NCBI RefSeq assembly: GCF_002893765.1
Contig: NZ_CP025938.1
Coordinates: forward strand, 2,809,501 to 2,873,500
DNA from: Tamlana carrageenivorans
GTDB lineage: Bacteria; Bacteroidota; Bacteroidia; Flavobacteriales; Flavobacteriaceae
Direction of reading: 5' to 3'
DNA length: 64,000 nt
Made by a program: the position numbers and the translations under genes. Of the stretch, positions 36,268 to 44,859 are shown piece by piece. How positions within the stretch are numbered: the stretch's first letter is position 1; every line of letters begins with the position of its first letter. The notes beneath the pieces are model-generated. The model was not told where the DNA came from. It saw only the letters and a program-made list of their open reading frames with translations, and ran no database searches.

Positions 36268-37413
36268 TTAACTTAGATTAAATTCTTTTTCTATTAAAGC
36301 ATTATCTTCACCCACTTTTGGTGCCGATTTTTTATTGAAAATGCGATTGCCATCTATTCGGATGGGGCAGCGCGTGGTTTTCATGGTAATACCATCGGAA
36401 GTTTCAACTTCTTGATCCATTTGAAGGATTTTGTAGCCTTCATGATTCAATAATGTTTTATAATCAAATACTTCTGAAACTCTAAAATCTAATGCTTCAA
36501 AAATAGATAACCAATGTGCTGAGGTTTCTTTGATGAGCTGCTCTTGTAAAAAGGCCATGATGTCATTGCGTTTTTCATACCATACTTTCGGATTTTGAAA
36601 AGCATCAGGAAGTTGCAAATTCATCGCTTTTGCCAAAGCATCTAAAGGTGTTAACGCAATACTGATGTGTCCATCTTTGGTTTCATAAATGCCATAAGGC
36701 GCCTCTAAATACACATGGGCATTGCCTTTTTTTGCTCTTTTTGGTATTTTTTTGTCGTCATTTAAGAAAGTGGTTAACAGTTCAAACTGAATGTCTAAAG
36801 TCGATTCTAATAAACTCACTTCAACTTTAGAGCCTTTTCCGGTTCGGTTTCTGGCAATAAGTGCAGCCAAAATACCTTGAACTAAATGTACTCCTGTAAA
36901 AATATCAGAAGTGGCTAGTCCTGTGGCTGTAGGTTCATCGGCTTCGTTTCCCGATAAATTAACAAAGCCCGACAAGGACTGAATAAGTAAATCTTGTCCG
37001 GGTTTGGTAGCCCAAGGGCCAACGGGACCATATCCAGAAACCACACCGTACACCATTTTAGGATTTATAGCAGCTACTGTATCATAATCTAAACCAATTT
37101 TTTCCATAACGCCTGGTCGGAAATTATGGGTCATTACATCGGCCTGTGCAATGAGTTTTTTCACCTTTTCTAAATCGTCTGGGTCTTTTAAATTGGCTGC
37201 ATACGATTGTTTATTTCGATTGGCCGTATGAAACACCATAGAGCTTTCATCAATAAAAATATTTTTAAGCGCAATTTGTCGGCCAGCTTCACCAGAACCT
37301 GGGCGTTCAATTTTAATCACGCGAGCACCTAAATCGGCCATTTTTAATCCAGCCGATGGCCCTGCCATGAATTGTGCAAACTCTAATACGGTAATGCCTT
37401 CTAATGGTAACAT
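36268..37413 (-). CDS. family III CoA-transferase (CaiB/BaiF), paired subunit
   Basis: 381 residues, parallel to its neighbour in every block (PLEGITVLEFAQFMAGPSA; LGARVIKIERPGSGEAG; catalytic Asp in GLATSDIFTGVHLVQGI) but clearly diverged, so the pair is an old duplication. Both keep the catalytic Asp, so neither is an obviously dead subunit. The gene begins 10 bp after the solute-binding protein gene. The pairing suggests either a heterodimer or two transferases with different donors, acting before and after the crotonase step. Cytoplasmic. Confidence 0.86.
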   Translation of the reverse strand: MLPLEGITVLEFAQFMAGPSAGLKMADLGARVIKIERPGSGEAGRQIALKNIFIDESSMVFHTANRNKQSYAANLKDPDDLEKVKKLIAQADVMTHNFRPGVMEKIGLDYDTVAAINPKMVYGVVSGYGPVGPWATKPGQDLLIQSLSGFVNLSGNEADEPTATGLATSDIFTGVHLVQGILAALIARNRTGKGSKVEVSLLESTLDIQFELLTTFLNDDKKIPKRAKKGNAHVYLEAPYGIYETKDGHISIALTPLDALAKAMNLQLPDAFQNPKVWYEKRNDIMAFLQEQLIKETSAHWLSIFEALDFRVSEVFDYKTLLNHEGYKILQMDQEVETSDGITMKTTRCPIRIDGNRIFNKKSAPKVGEDNALIEKEFNLS

Positions 37414-37423
37414 TTATAAATGA

Positions 37424-38581
37424 TTAGGTTGTTTTCTTTAAGGATTCAAGATACAAGGTATTCAAGCTATCTAAAAGGGTTTTGGCATTACCACCGTTTT
37501 TCATAAACTCACGAATTGGAGCCCCTGCATTATCTTGAAAATACATGTGTCCGTGGTAACGTGGTCTTAAAAAGGCTCTATCTAAAGTGGGTAGCGTGTC
37601 TTTAAAATAATCTAAGGCATTGAAATTATTCGTGGTATCTAACCAAGCCTCTCGGTGTCCTGGTTGCCCGCCATAATCAAAGAATACGGTTTTTTGAGTT
37701 TTAGGCGAAGCTACATATTCGGCGTAAGCCAAAGCGGTTTCTTTATGTTTTGAATTTGATGAAATGGCTAAACCCGTTCCGCCTAAAGTGGTAATTAAAT
37801 GCTGACCTTCCAAAGTAACGGTGTCATGAAATTTTAAAATATGATTGGCATAGCCGCGTTTCGAGTAGTTGGTGTAGCCGTAAGCAAAAGGGGAGTATGC
37901 AAATTGATCGCTTCGTGTCATGGCTTCGTAAACCTTAATCGGGTTCATGTCGTAGCAAGAAGCATCAATATATTGTCCTAAATCTCTTAAAATATCTAAA
38001 GCTTTTAGTCCGATGTCTTCCGAAACAAAATAGTCTTTTGTTAGGGCCACATCTTCACCAAGCGTGCAACAAATCATATAAAAACTCATTAGCGTATCCT
38101 GCGGAATCCCAGGAATGGCAACCAAACCGTCTTTTGCTAAGGCGATTAAATCTTCCCAAGTTTTTGGTAGCGTTTTTCCTAGTTTGTTTAATAAATCTGG
38201 TCTGCTTGCTGCTACGGGCGTTGCGGCATCGATGGCTAAAGCACTTTGGTAGCCATCAAAACAATAGCTTTCGTGTGATTTTCCAACCGAGTTCGCGGCT
38301 TGATCGTCTAAAAATGATTTCGGTAAATGTTCGTTTAGCGGAATGATAACGCCTGTTCGCGCTGCAAAACCTGCCCATGGATGATCTATAATTAGTAAAT
38401 CATAACGTTTTGCTAGGGCATCAATCGGTTCGTCTGCAAAAGCTTGTAACGAACGTTTTTCCCAGGTGATTTCTATATTCGGATTTAACTCATGGAAACG
38501 TTGTGCTGTAGCAACGGCCGATGTGAAACCACGACTGTGGTCCCAGGTTATTCCTTTTAATTTTATATGTTTTTCTGACAT
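37424..38581 (-). CDS. solute-binding-protein homologue (family 1) without signal peptide
   Basis: 385 residues with the fold of ABC sugar-binding proteins: ITWDHSRGFTSAVATAQRFHE near residue 12, YDLLIIDHPWAG, LPKTWEDLIALAKDG near residue 150, GTGLAISSNSKHKETALAYAEYVASP, then a final helix. The N-terminus (MSEKHIKLKGITWDH) is polar and enters the first beta-strand directly, so there is no signal peptide or lipobox. No ABC permease or ATPase is in the window. It is the first gene of the operon with two CoA-transferases, a hydratase and an aldehyde dehydrogenase. It may be a cytoplasmic ligand-binding or chaperone-like protein, or a moved periplasmic protein from a Proteobacteria-type cassette. 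The function is unknown. Confidence 0.75.
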   Translation of the reverse strand: MSEKHIKLKGITWDHSRGFTSAVATAQRFHELNPNIEITWEKRSLQAFADEPIDALAKRYDLLIIDHPWAGFAARTGVIIPLNEHLPKSFLDDQAANSVGKSHESYCFDGYQSALAIDAATPVAASRPDLLNKLGKTLPKTWEDLIALAKDGLVAIPGIPQDTLMSFYMICCTLGEDVALTKDYFVSEDIGLKALDILRDLGQYIDASCYDMNPIKVYEAMTRSDQFAYSPFAYGYTNYSKRGYANHILKFHDTVTLEGQHLITTLGGTGLAISSNSKHKETALAYAEYVASPKTQKTVFFDYGGQPGHREAWLDTTNNFNALDYFKDTLPTLDRAFLRPRYHGHMYFQDNAGAPIREFMKNGGNAKTLLDSLNTLYLESLKKTT

Positions 38582-38595
38582 AATTCGTAGTCTAG

Positions 38596-38680
38596 TAAAA
38601 AAGAGACCATCTAAAAACCCAATTTATTGGTAGTTTCTAAGCAGTTGTTTTGATTTGGGTGTTGTTTTTAGATAGTCTCT
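38596..38680 (-). terminator. terminator hairpin after GH2 (minus strand)
   Basis: A 17-bp stem with one mismatch (38602-38618 with 38664-38680; arm AGAGACCATCTAAAAAC on the plus strand) and a loop of about 45 nt. Read on the minus strand it ends in six T. It lies just downstream of the GH2 gene and just upstream of the solute-binding-protein operon, and should separate the two units. Confidence 0.7.
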
Positions 38681-38707
38681 GCAATTAGTAATAATAGTTA
38701 GTTGTTG

Positions 38708-41242
38708 TTAAAATCCTGATGCTCTTGGAGTTTGTGTTTGACTCTCGTAACGTTGGCCGTCTTCTCCTGTAAAATCTTTGAAGAAGTGGTAGTATGAACC
38801 ATATCCGCCATTTTCATTTTCGTTTTTCAAACGTTCTTCTTTCCAAGCATTAAAATGTTTTGTGGCCTCTTTTTGATCGCCAATTAAGAAGAAATAATCG
38901 TTTTTAGAAATGACTTTTCCGCTTTTGTCGGTTAATTCTAGGTTTACAAAAAACTTAGATTTCACCGATTTTAAAACCTTTTCATTAATCGGGAAGAATG
39001 ATTTCGCACTGTTTTCTTCAATCTTGTCAATGGAGAAGGTTTTGTTAGCAATCACTTTTCCAGAGTCGTCTTTCATTTCAAACTTCACCGTACAATCTTT
39101 GTATGATTTATAGTAATCATTAATCACCCAAATGTTTCCAACAAAAGGCTCCTTAGTATCCCAACGGCGTTTTTTAAATTCAAAATTTACTAAAAGCGGC
39201 TGATAAGCTTTTTGAACAAAGTAGTATGAGTTTTTAGGTTTTCTGTAATTATCAACAATAGCCCATTTCATATCTGGTCCGTAAGTAATATAATGACAAA
39301 GCGCAATACCACTTAAGCTTGGTTTATCACGACGGAAATGCTCAATACCGTTTTGGAAAATAATCCCTTGTGCATCTTGGGTTGCATTTACAAATTCTTC
39401 TAAAGAACCTTTCATTTCACTACCAAAAACATCCCAGTTTTGCATGCGTAAACGGGTTAAATCCGCCCAATGGTGTCCCCAACTTAAACCAGGAGTCCAT
39501 AATTCTTCTTCAGGTATAAATTTCTTTAAACTTTCTACGGAAGGCACCGAGGTAATTGCAAATTCTGGAACAATAGGGTAGCCGTCTGCTTTGGTTTGGT
39601 ACCAATCTTCGTGCAGCCATTTCCCCATATCGTAAAAGTAACGTAAGGCATGAACGGCTTCTTTAGGTTTGAAACCTGCTTGTTGCCCAACATGATCGGT
39701 CATTGGAGAATCTGGCACATACGGTAAATCGACATAAGCTTGAAGAGAATCGCCTAAACGCTCTAAGAATTCACGACCAAATTTTGGGTCACGGGTACGG
39801 AACATCATTTCTTCACCACCTTCCATCATAATTAACGACGGGTGGTTTCTACGTTCTACAACTACTTTAACCCCTTCGTTAAAAATTTCGGCTAGGTTTT
39901 TCTCGTCTGAAGGAATATTTCCAGTTCCTAAAGGAATCATATCTTGCCAAACGGTCATACCCATTTCATCACAGTATTGGTAAAATTCTGGAACTTCTGG
40001 AGGATGCCATCCGAAGATTCGAATATTGTTCATATTCATTTCTTTAGCCAAACGAATTAACTCTTTATAATCGCTTGTTTCGGTACGTCCTACAAAAATA
40101 TTTGGAGGACCACCCCAACATGCCGAACGGATGAAGTGAAACTTACCGTTTATATAAGTAGATCTTGGGAAAGTAACATCGACATCTTTAACAAAACCAG
40201 GATTCCATTTTGAAGTCACTTCGCGAATACCAAAAGTAGTTTCATTAACATCCTGATTTAATTTACCATCTTTAACTGCAATTTTTGCTGTGTATAAGTT
40301 TTGGTCGCCTAAATCCCATGGCCACCATAATTTGGCTTCTTTTAAATGTATTTTCTGAATGACTTTATGAGTTCCCGGTTCAATGGTTTTCTTAAAGCTT
40401 ACTTTTTGCTCTTTCATCTTAAAGTTTTTCCCGTTAAGGGCTGCTTCAAACGAAAATTCTTTAGCAACTTTATTGGTGTTTTCTACGGTGATTTCAAGAT
40501 TTACATCCGCCGATCCATCTTTATTGATGGTATTGTTGGCATACACATCTTTAAAACGGATTTTTCCTGTACGTACTAATTTAACAGGGCGTACGATACC
40601 AATAGGGGTGATGTCTCTCCAATAATCACCAAACCAAGGTGTTTTTTTTCCGGCAACAAAAGCGTTTACTTGTGGGGGTGTGTCTAATTTAACCACGAGC
40701 ATGTTTCGGCCTTTTAGGAAATCGTATTTATGGATGCGAAGAAAATCGGCAACATCGAAAGAAAATTTAGAAAACACCCCTTCATGTTTTCCTAAATAAT
40801 GACCGTTTAGCCATACCTCGCAGGCATAATCTACGCCTTCAAAAACAAGGTCTACTAATTGGTTTTCTACATCTTCGGTAACGCTAAATTGTAAAGCGTA
40901 CCACCATTCGTACTGTTGTACCCATTGGGCTTTTACGCTGTTTCTTCCAAAATGGGGGTCTTCAATAATGCCTGCTTTCCAAAGATCGGTGTATACATCG
41001 CCTGGTACTTTGGCGTTGTTCCATACTAAGGTTTCAATGTCTTCCGCAGGTAACTTATGCAGGCCTTTTTTAATGCCTTCTCCTGGCGCCATCATTTTAA
41101 ATCGCCAGCGCATGCCGCTCAAATCAATAACTTGTTGGTTTGAGTCTTCAAGTGCAAGTGTGGTGTTGGGTTGTGCATACGATAATACTGTGCTTAATAG
41201 AAAAGAAAAGTACAGTAAAAGTTGTGAAAATTTAGTTATCAT
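38708..41242 (-). CDS. GH2-family exo-beta-glycosidase, mannosidase-like architecture
   Basis: 844 residues with a signal peptide ending near residue 24 (SYA/QP). Domain order: sugar-binding jelly roll (about 30-220), Ig-like sandwich, TIM barrel (about 345-660) and C-terminal Ig domains. The acid/base region reads NHPSLIMMEGGEEM where mannosidase-like GH2 enzymes have NHPS...W.GNNE. The likely nucleophile is Glu in PIVPEFAITSVPS. The acid/base motif is changed (GGEE for GNNE), suggesting an unusual specificity, for instance beta-galactose with 6-sulfate or 6-O-methyl in porphyran. It is divergent from the IclR gene, with a palindromic site between them. Periplasmic. Confidence 0.82.
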   Translation of the reverse strand: MITKFSQLLLYFSFLLSTVLSYAQPNTTLALEDSNQQVIDLSGMRWRFKMMAPGEGIKKGLHKLPAEDIETLVWNNAKVPGDVYTDLWKAGIIEDPHFGRNSVKAQWVQQYEWWYALQFSVTEDVENQLVDLVFEGVDYACEVWLNGHYLGKHEGVFSKFSFDVADFLRIHKYDFLKGRNMLVVKLDTPPQVNAFVAGKKTPWFGDYWRDITPIGIVRPVKLVRTGKIRFKDVYANNTINKDGSADVNLEITVENTNKVAKEFSFEAALNGKNFKMKEQKVSFKKTIEPGTHKVIQKIHLKEAKLWWPWDLGDQNLYTAKIAVKDGKLNQDVNETTFGIREVTSKWNPGFVKDVDVTFPRSTYINGKFHFIRSACWGGPPNIFVGRTETSDYKELIRLAKEMNMNNIRIFGWHPPEVPEFYQYCDEMGMTVWQDMIPLGTGNIPSDEKNLAEIFNEGVKVVVERRNHPSLIMMEGGEEMMFRTRDPKFGREFLERLGDSLQAYVDLPYVPDSPMTDHVGQQAGFKPKEAVHALRYFYDMGKWLHEDWYQTKADGYPIVPEFAITSVPSVESLKKFIPEEELWTPGLSWGHHWADLTRLRMQNWDVFGSEMKGSLEEFVNATQDAQGIIFQNGIEHFRRDKPSLSGIALCHYITYGPDMKWAIVDNYRKPKNSYYFVQKAYQPLLVNFEFKKRRWDTKEPFVGNIWVINDYYKSYKDCTVKFEMKDDSGKVIANKTFSIDKIEENSAKSFFPINEKVLKSVKSKFFVNLELTDKSGKVISKNDYFFLIGDQKEATKHFNAWKEERLKNENENGGYGSYYHFFKDFTGEDGQRYESQTQTPRASGF

Positions 41243-41253
41243 AGTTGTTATAT

Positions 41254-41290
41254 TTATTCAAATGTAAATATAATATTTATATTTGAATAA
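41254..41290. promoter_or_regulatory. palindromic operator in the GH2/IclR divergent region
   Basis: Two 16-bp arms (TTATTCAAATGTAAAT and ATTTATATTTGAATAA) match at 15 of 16 positions around a 5-bp spacer. The site lies 12 bp from the GH2 start codon and 60 bp from the IclR start, where an IclR-type repressor would bind. The 11-mer TTATTCAAATA recurs (minus strand) upstream of the GH16 agarase, at 43964-43974. Confidence 0.6.
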
Positions 41291-41308
41291 TTAAAATTGT
41301 GGTTATTG

Positions 41309-41339
41309 TTTCAAATACCATTATTTTTGGTTTCAAATA
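41309..41339 (+). promoter_or_regulatory. iclR promoter with flanking TTTCAAATA direct repeats
   Basis: TATTTTTG (41322-41329) matches TAnnTTTG, with a possible -33 TTG at 41297-41299 (22-bp spacing). The 9-mer TTTCAAATA occurs on both sides, at 41309-41317 and 41331-41339, 22 bp apart, that is two helical turns. These share TTCAAAT with the nearby palindrome, which is consistent with autoregulation by the IclR protein. Confidence 0.5.
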
Positions 41340-41349
41340 AAACAGCATT

Positions 41350-42108
41350 ATGAGTAAATACGTAGCACCTGCATTAGATAAGGGTTTGGATATTTTAGAG
41401 TATCTATCTCAGATAAAAATTCCGCAATCTCAAATGGAAATCGCCCAAGGCTTAAATAAATCGCCAAATGAGTTATATCGTATGCTCGTGTGTTTAGAGC
41501 AGCGCGGCTACTTACTTAAAAGTGCTCAATCGGGTAAATACTCGTTGTCCTTAAAACTCTATCAGTTATCTCATAGGCACAGTCCTATTGATGGTTTATT
41601 AAAAGCTTCAAAACCTGTAATGGAAGAGCTTTCTAATAGTACCAAGCAATCTTGCCATTTAAGTATTATATATCATGGACAGCTTATGGTGGTTTCTCAA
41701 ATGAAAAGTCCTGGGCCGGTATCGTTGTCCATTGAAGAAGGGAGTTTGTTTCCTTTAACAAAAACCGCTTCGGGTCGTGTATTATTAGCGCATCTAGAAG
41801 ACGACAAGCTCAATGAATTATTGAATAACAATCAAGAGTTTATCAGTCTTTCTAAAAAGGAGCAAAAAGATTTTAAAGAACGCCTTCAATGTATAAATAA
41901 AGATAAGCACGAAATTTCGCAAAGCGATTTAACCATGGGCGTTACCGATATAGCCGTAGCCATCGGTAATCCGAATTCTAATATGTATTGTGCATTGGCC
42001 ATTTCGTCCTTATCTTCTATTGATGAAAAAAATAGCATTGGAGAGCTTCTTATTGATAAATTGTTAGAAGCCTCACAGGCTATTCAAAATGAATCGGGTT
42101 TAGATTAA
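41350..42108 (+). CDS. IclR-family transcriptional regulator
   Basis: 252 residues. An N-terminal winged helix spans residues 8-65 (ALDKGLDILEYLSQ ... SQMEIAQGLNKSPNELYRMLVCLEQRGYL). The C-terminal effector domain has LSIEEGSLFPLTKTASGRVLLAHL and ends in a helix pair. IclR proteins are dimeric repressors or activators of catabolic genes. It is divergent from GH2, with an operator-like palindrome between them, and converges with the GH16-CBM6 agarase gene at a 3-bp gap. A galactan-derived ligand is probable, but the sequence does not identify it. Confidence 0.88.
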   Translation: MSKYVAPALDKGLDILEYLSQIKIPQSQMEIAQGLNKSPNELYRMLVCLEQRGYLLKSAQSGKYSLSLKLYQLSHRHSPIDGLLKASKPVMEELSNSTKQSCHLSIIYHGQLMVVSQMKSPGPVSLSIEEGSLFPLTKTASGRVLLAHLEDDKLNELLNNNQEFISLSKKEQKDFKERLQCINKDKHEISQSDLTMGVTDIAVAIGNPNSNMYCALAISSLSSIDEKNSIGELLIDKLLEASQAIQNESGLD

Positions 42109-42111
42109 TTT

Positions 42112-43917
42112 TTAATTATGCTTTACTACAATATGTTTTGTTATACTTCCATTTGCTGTGGCTAATCGTAAAAAATAGTTTCCTGGTTTTAAATTCGCTA
42201 CAGAAATCGTACTGAATTCTGAATGCTTTTCCAGTACTTTCGCGCCAAGTACATTGTAAACTTCAATATGGTTTATTAGTACTTTACTTTTTATATTAAT
42301 GATTTGACTTGCCGGATTTGGGTAGATAGCAACATCTTCCTGAGTGATCTCTGGTGTTGATAAGCTGTTTTCCAGGGAAAACACAATTTTATCTAAATTC
42401 CATTGCCATGCGTTGGTACCTGAGGCTACAATTTTAACATTGTGTGTTCCTGCAGGCAAGATAATAGTACTTCCAGCAGTAAGCGCCTGGTAGCTATCCC
42501 AACTTCCGTTATTTGGAACGGCATCATCACTAACCAAAACGCCATCTAAGTAAATTGCTATTTTAGTATCGTCTAAAGGCGTTGAAATTTGATACGTAAT
42601 ATGGTATTCACCAGCTAAATCATTTGGTACATTTAAGGAGTATTCTGCTTCATCGCCTTCATTAACATAATTGATGCCTACAGAACTTTTATTTACACCG
42701 TATGGCACGTAACCGTCATTATATGTTCCATCTGTATTGATGAAATCTTCTGCTTCGATAATTAAAGAGCTCGTTCCATTATTGTCTAAAACAGGTTTAT
42801 AAGCACGAATCCAATCTACTTTTAAGGTGTTTTTTGAAGGGTCATTCAATAGCGCATCACTTGGTGTTCGACCAGCATCCACATGCCAGTTTTGCGATTC
42901 TACGTTAACAATAACGTCTAAAGGTTTGGTGAAGCCATTACCATTTTGAAAATTGTAGGGATCTATAACACTTACTGAAGATGTGTTACTTGCAGCTTTT
43001 AAGGTATCAAAACTGTAATTGCTGCTTGTCGAATATGCATTTTCTGTTTGATAACCATCGGAATCAAAATCTAAAACACCATTGGTCATACTTGGATAGG
43101 TATAAAACCATGTGTTTCCGTTTTTAGTTGCCGATGCTTTGTCGTAAAGCACGCGAACCAATTCGCCATCAATATAGTATTCAAAATGTTTTGGCCCAAT
43201 CCAATTGACACCAATTTGAACATATTTTCTATTGCCGTTGTTCCAGCAATAATCACCCCAAGAGGTTGTGATGTCCGATCTGGTCCACCAACTATTATGT
43301 CCGCGTGGTTGATAATCTTGAAACGGATTTCTAACAAACGAGTGGTGAGATAAATGAATGTCTTTTGCGAAAAAAGCATTTCCGCTATCGGCCCCACCGT
43401 AGCATTCAATAATATCAATTTCTTGTGTGTCATCTGCACTTAAAAGCCAAACATCGGAAGCTAAAGCAATATTGGCCACGCTAATACTAGCTTCAACAAA
43501 AACGGGATATAAAACAGTTTGGTTAGACGTGATACAGCCTGCACTAATACCATCATTGGGTTTGTTCATTTTATTAGGGTACTGCGAAATCGGTTGATCT
43601 TCATTCGACCTGTCCCATCGTGAAGCATGGATTACTAAATCACTACCATCTACTGCGACGTGATTGTATTTCCAATAGGTAGTTCCTGGGCCATCCCAAG
43701 CATTATGGTAAAAATTGTACCATTTGTTGTTGCCAAAATTAGATTTGGTAGTTGCGGCGTTAAAGGAATAATTAAAATCATCAGAGACATTATCTTGCAA
43801 TTGCCAGACGTGATTTGCACCTGGATTAGGCGCAATAGGCACGTTGTTCCAGTCTTGCGCTTCAGCACCTAAAATGCATAAAAATAAGGCCCATAAAGTA
43901 AGTCGGTTTCTTGTCAT
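42112..43917 (-). CDS. secreted GH16 beta-agarase with CBM6 and T9SS sorting domain
   Basis: 601 residues. The signal peptide ends at about residue 20 (AEA/QD). The GH16 catalytic domain spans about 22-375 with Glu166-Ile-Asp168-Ile-Ile-Glu171 (EIDIIECYGG), followed by the agarase strand HLSHHSFVRNPFQDYQPRG. A CBM6-like module spans about 385-515 (IEAEDFINTDGTYNDGYVPYG ... LDKIVFSL), and a type IX secretion sorting domain covers the last 75 residues (VAIYPNPASQIINIKS ... YFLRLATANGSITKHIVVK). It should be exported across the outer membrane and cut agarose outside the cell or at the surface. It shares more motifs with the lipoprotein GH16 at 19197 than with the one at 28975. Confidence 0.9.
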   Translation of the reverse strand: MTRNRLTLWALFLCILGAEAQDWNNVPIAPNPGANHVWQLQDNVSDDFNYSFNAATTKSNFGNNKWYNFYHNAWDGPGTTYWKYNHVAVDGSDLVIHASRWDRSNEDQPISQYPNKMNKPNDGISAGCITSNQTVLYPVFVEASISVANIALASDVWLLSADDTQEIDIIECYGGADSGNAFFAKDIHLSHHSFVRNPFQDYQPRGHNSWWTRSDITTSWGDYCWNNGNRKYVQIGVNWIGPKHFEYYIDGELVRVLYDKASATKNGNTWFYTYPSMTNGVLDFDSDGYQTENAYSTSSNYSFDTLKAASNTSSVSVIDPYNFQNGNGFTKPLDVIVNVESQNWHVDAGRTPSDALLNDPSKNTLKVDWIRAYKPVLDNNGTSSLIIEAEDFINTDGTYNDGYVPYGVNKSSVGINYVNEGDEAEYSLNVPNDLAGEYHITYQISTPLDDTKIAIYLDGVLVSDDAVPNNGSWDSYQALTAGSTIILPAGTHNVKIVASGTNAWQWNLDKIVFSLENSLSTPEITQEDVAIYPNPASQIINIKSKVLINHIEVYNVLGAKVLEKHSEFSTISVANLKPGNYFLRLATANGSITKHIVVKHN

Positions 43918-44028
43918 AGTTGGGTTTCATATATGTTTCGATAATATTACTGAAAACAAGTCTTATTTGAATAAAACTAGACTAGACACGAACTAAACAA
44001 CCCAGTGAAAACCTACTATTTTAGAGGT
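43918..44028. promoter_or_regulatory. GH16 agarase upstream region with IclR-site-like 11-mer
   Basis: The minus-strand sequence TTATTCAAATA at 43964-43974 repeats the arm of the palindrome at 41254-41290. It lies 47 bp before the agarase start codon. The same region must hold the end of the demethylation operon, for which I see no clear terminator. Confidence 0.4.
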
Positions 44029-44829
44029 TTATGTCAAGTTGCTGAAAAACAATAAGGATTTTTTTACATGCTCTTGCCAGTAGGACCATTCATGAGCACC
44101 TTCAAACTCTTGGTAATTATGAGGGATGTTTTCTGAAATTAATTTCTGATGAAGATCACGGTTGTATTCCATTAGTAAATCGTCTTTTCCGCAATCAAAT
44201 CGAACTGGTGGTAAATGTTTTTTGTTTGTAAGCATGGTTTGAAACACATCTTCATTATGGCGATTTTCTTGCTTGTAGTTTGCTTCGTCTTCTTCCACAA
44301 ACAAATGCATCTGATTGGTATTGGTGATTGAAGAATGTGCTGAAATTCCTTGATACTTTTTATAGTATTTAGCGCCTAATCGTAAGGCACCAAACCCACC
44401 CATGGATAAACCGGAGATAAATAGGGGCGAGGCTTCACTGGTGCAAGCAATATTTTCAGTAATGGCCGCAATAACATCATCTACAATCCAAGCTTCGTAG
44501 TTCGCTTGGTTATGTGGTAAATAGGCCGAACCATCGCCCCATAAACCATCGGAAGGCATGGCAATGACCATAGGTTTAATGACTCCTGCTTCCATCAATT
44601 TTAAAGCGGTAAAATGTACTCCGGCTTTGTGCGCCCAAATCCAGGCACTACCATAAACACCATGTAACAGTGTTACAATAGGTAGGTTTTCAAGGTTTTT
44701 AAATGGCGGAACAAATACGCAAATATCGCCGCGACCATTTAAATTCTTGGTTTTAACCGTAATGAATCTTAAGTTATTGCTTTCAAATTCAGGATTTGAA
44801 ATTTCGGTGGTTTTAAAAATTGATGCCAT
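44029..44829 (-). CDS. esterase D/FrmB-like alpha/beta hydrolase
   Basis: 266 residues. The nucleophile is Ser142 in SGLSMGGFGALR, the acid is Asp216 or Asp217 (GKDDLLMEYN), and the base is His246 (GAHEWSYW). HGVYGSAWIW forms the oxyanion-hole region. The family includes S-formylglutathione hydrolases and CE1-like sugar esterases. It is the last gene of the P450 operon, which produces formaldehyde by demethylation, so hydrolysis of a formyl-thiol adduct made by the preceding alcohol dehydrogenase is the best guess. A glycan esterase is possible but there is no signal peptide, so it is cytoplasmic. Confidence 0.78.
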   Translation of the reverse strand: MASIFKTTEISNPEFESNNLRFITVKTKNLNGRGDICVFVPPFKNLENLPIVTLLHGVYGSAWIWAHKAGVHFTALKLMEAGVIKPMVIAMPSDGLWGDGSAYLPHNQANYEAWIVDDVIAAITENIACTSEASPLFISGLSMGGFGALRLGAKYYKKYQGISAHSSITNTNQMHLFVEEDEANYKQENRHNEDVFQTMLTNKKHLPPVRFDCGKDDLLMEYNRDLHQKLISENIPHNYQEFEGAHEWSYWQEHVKKSLLFFSNLT

Positions 44830-44859
44830 GCCTTTCAGTTATTTTTAATGCGGTTTCTT

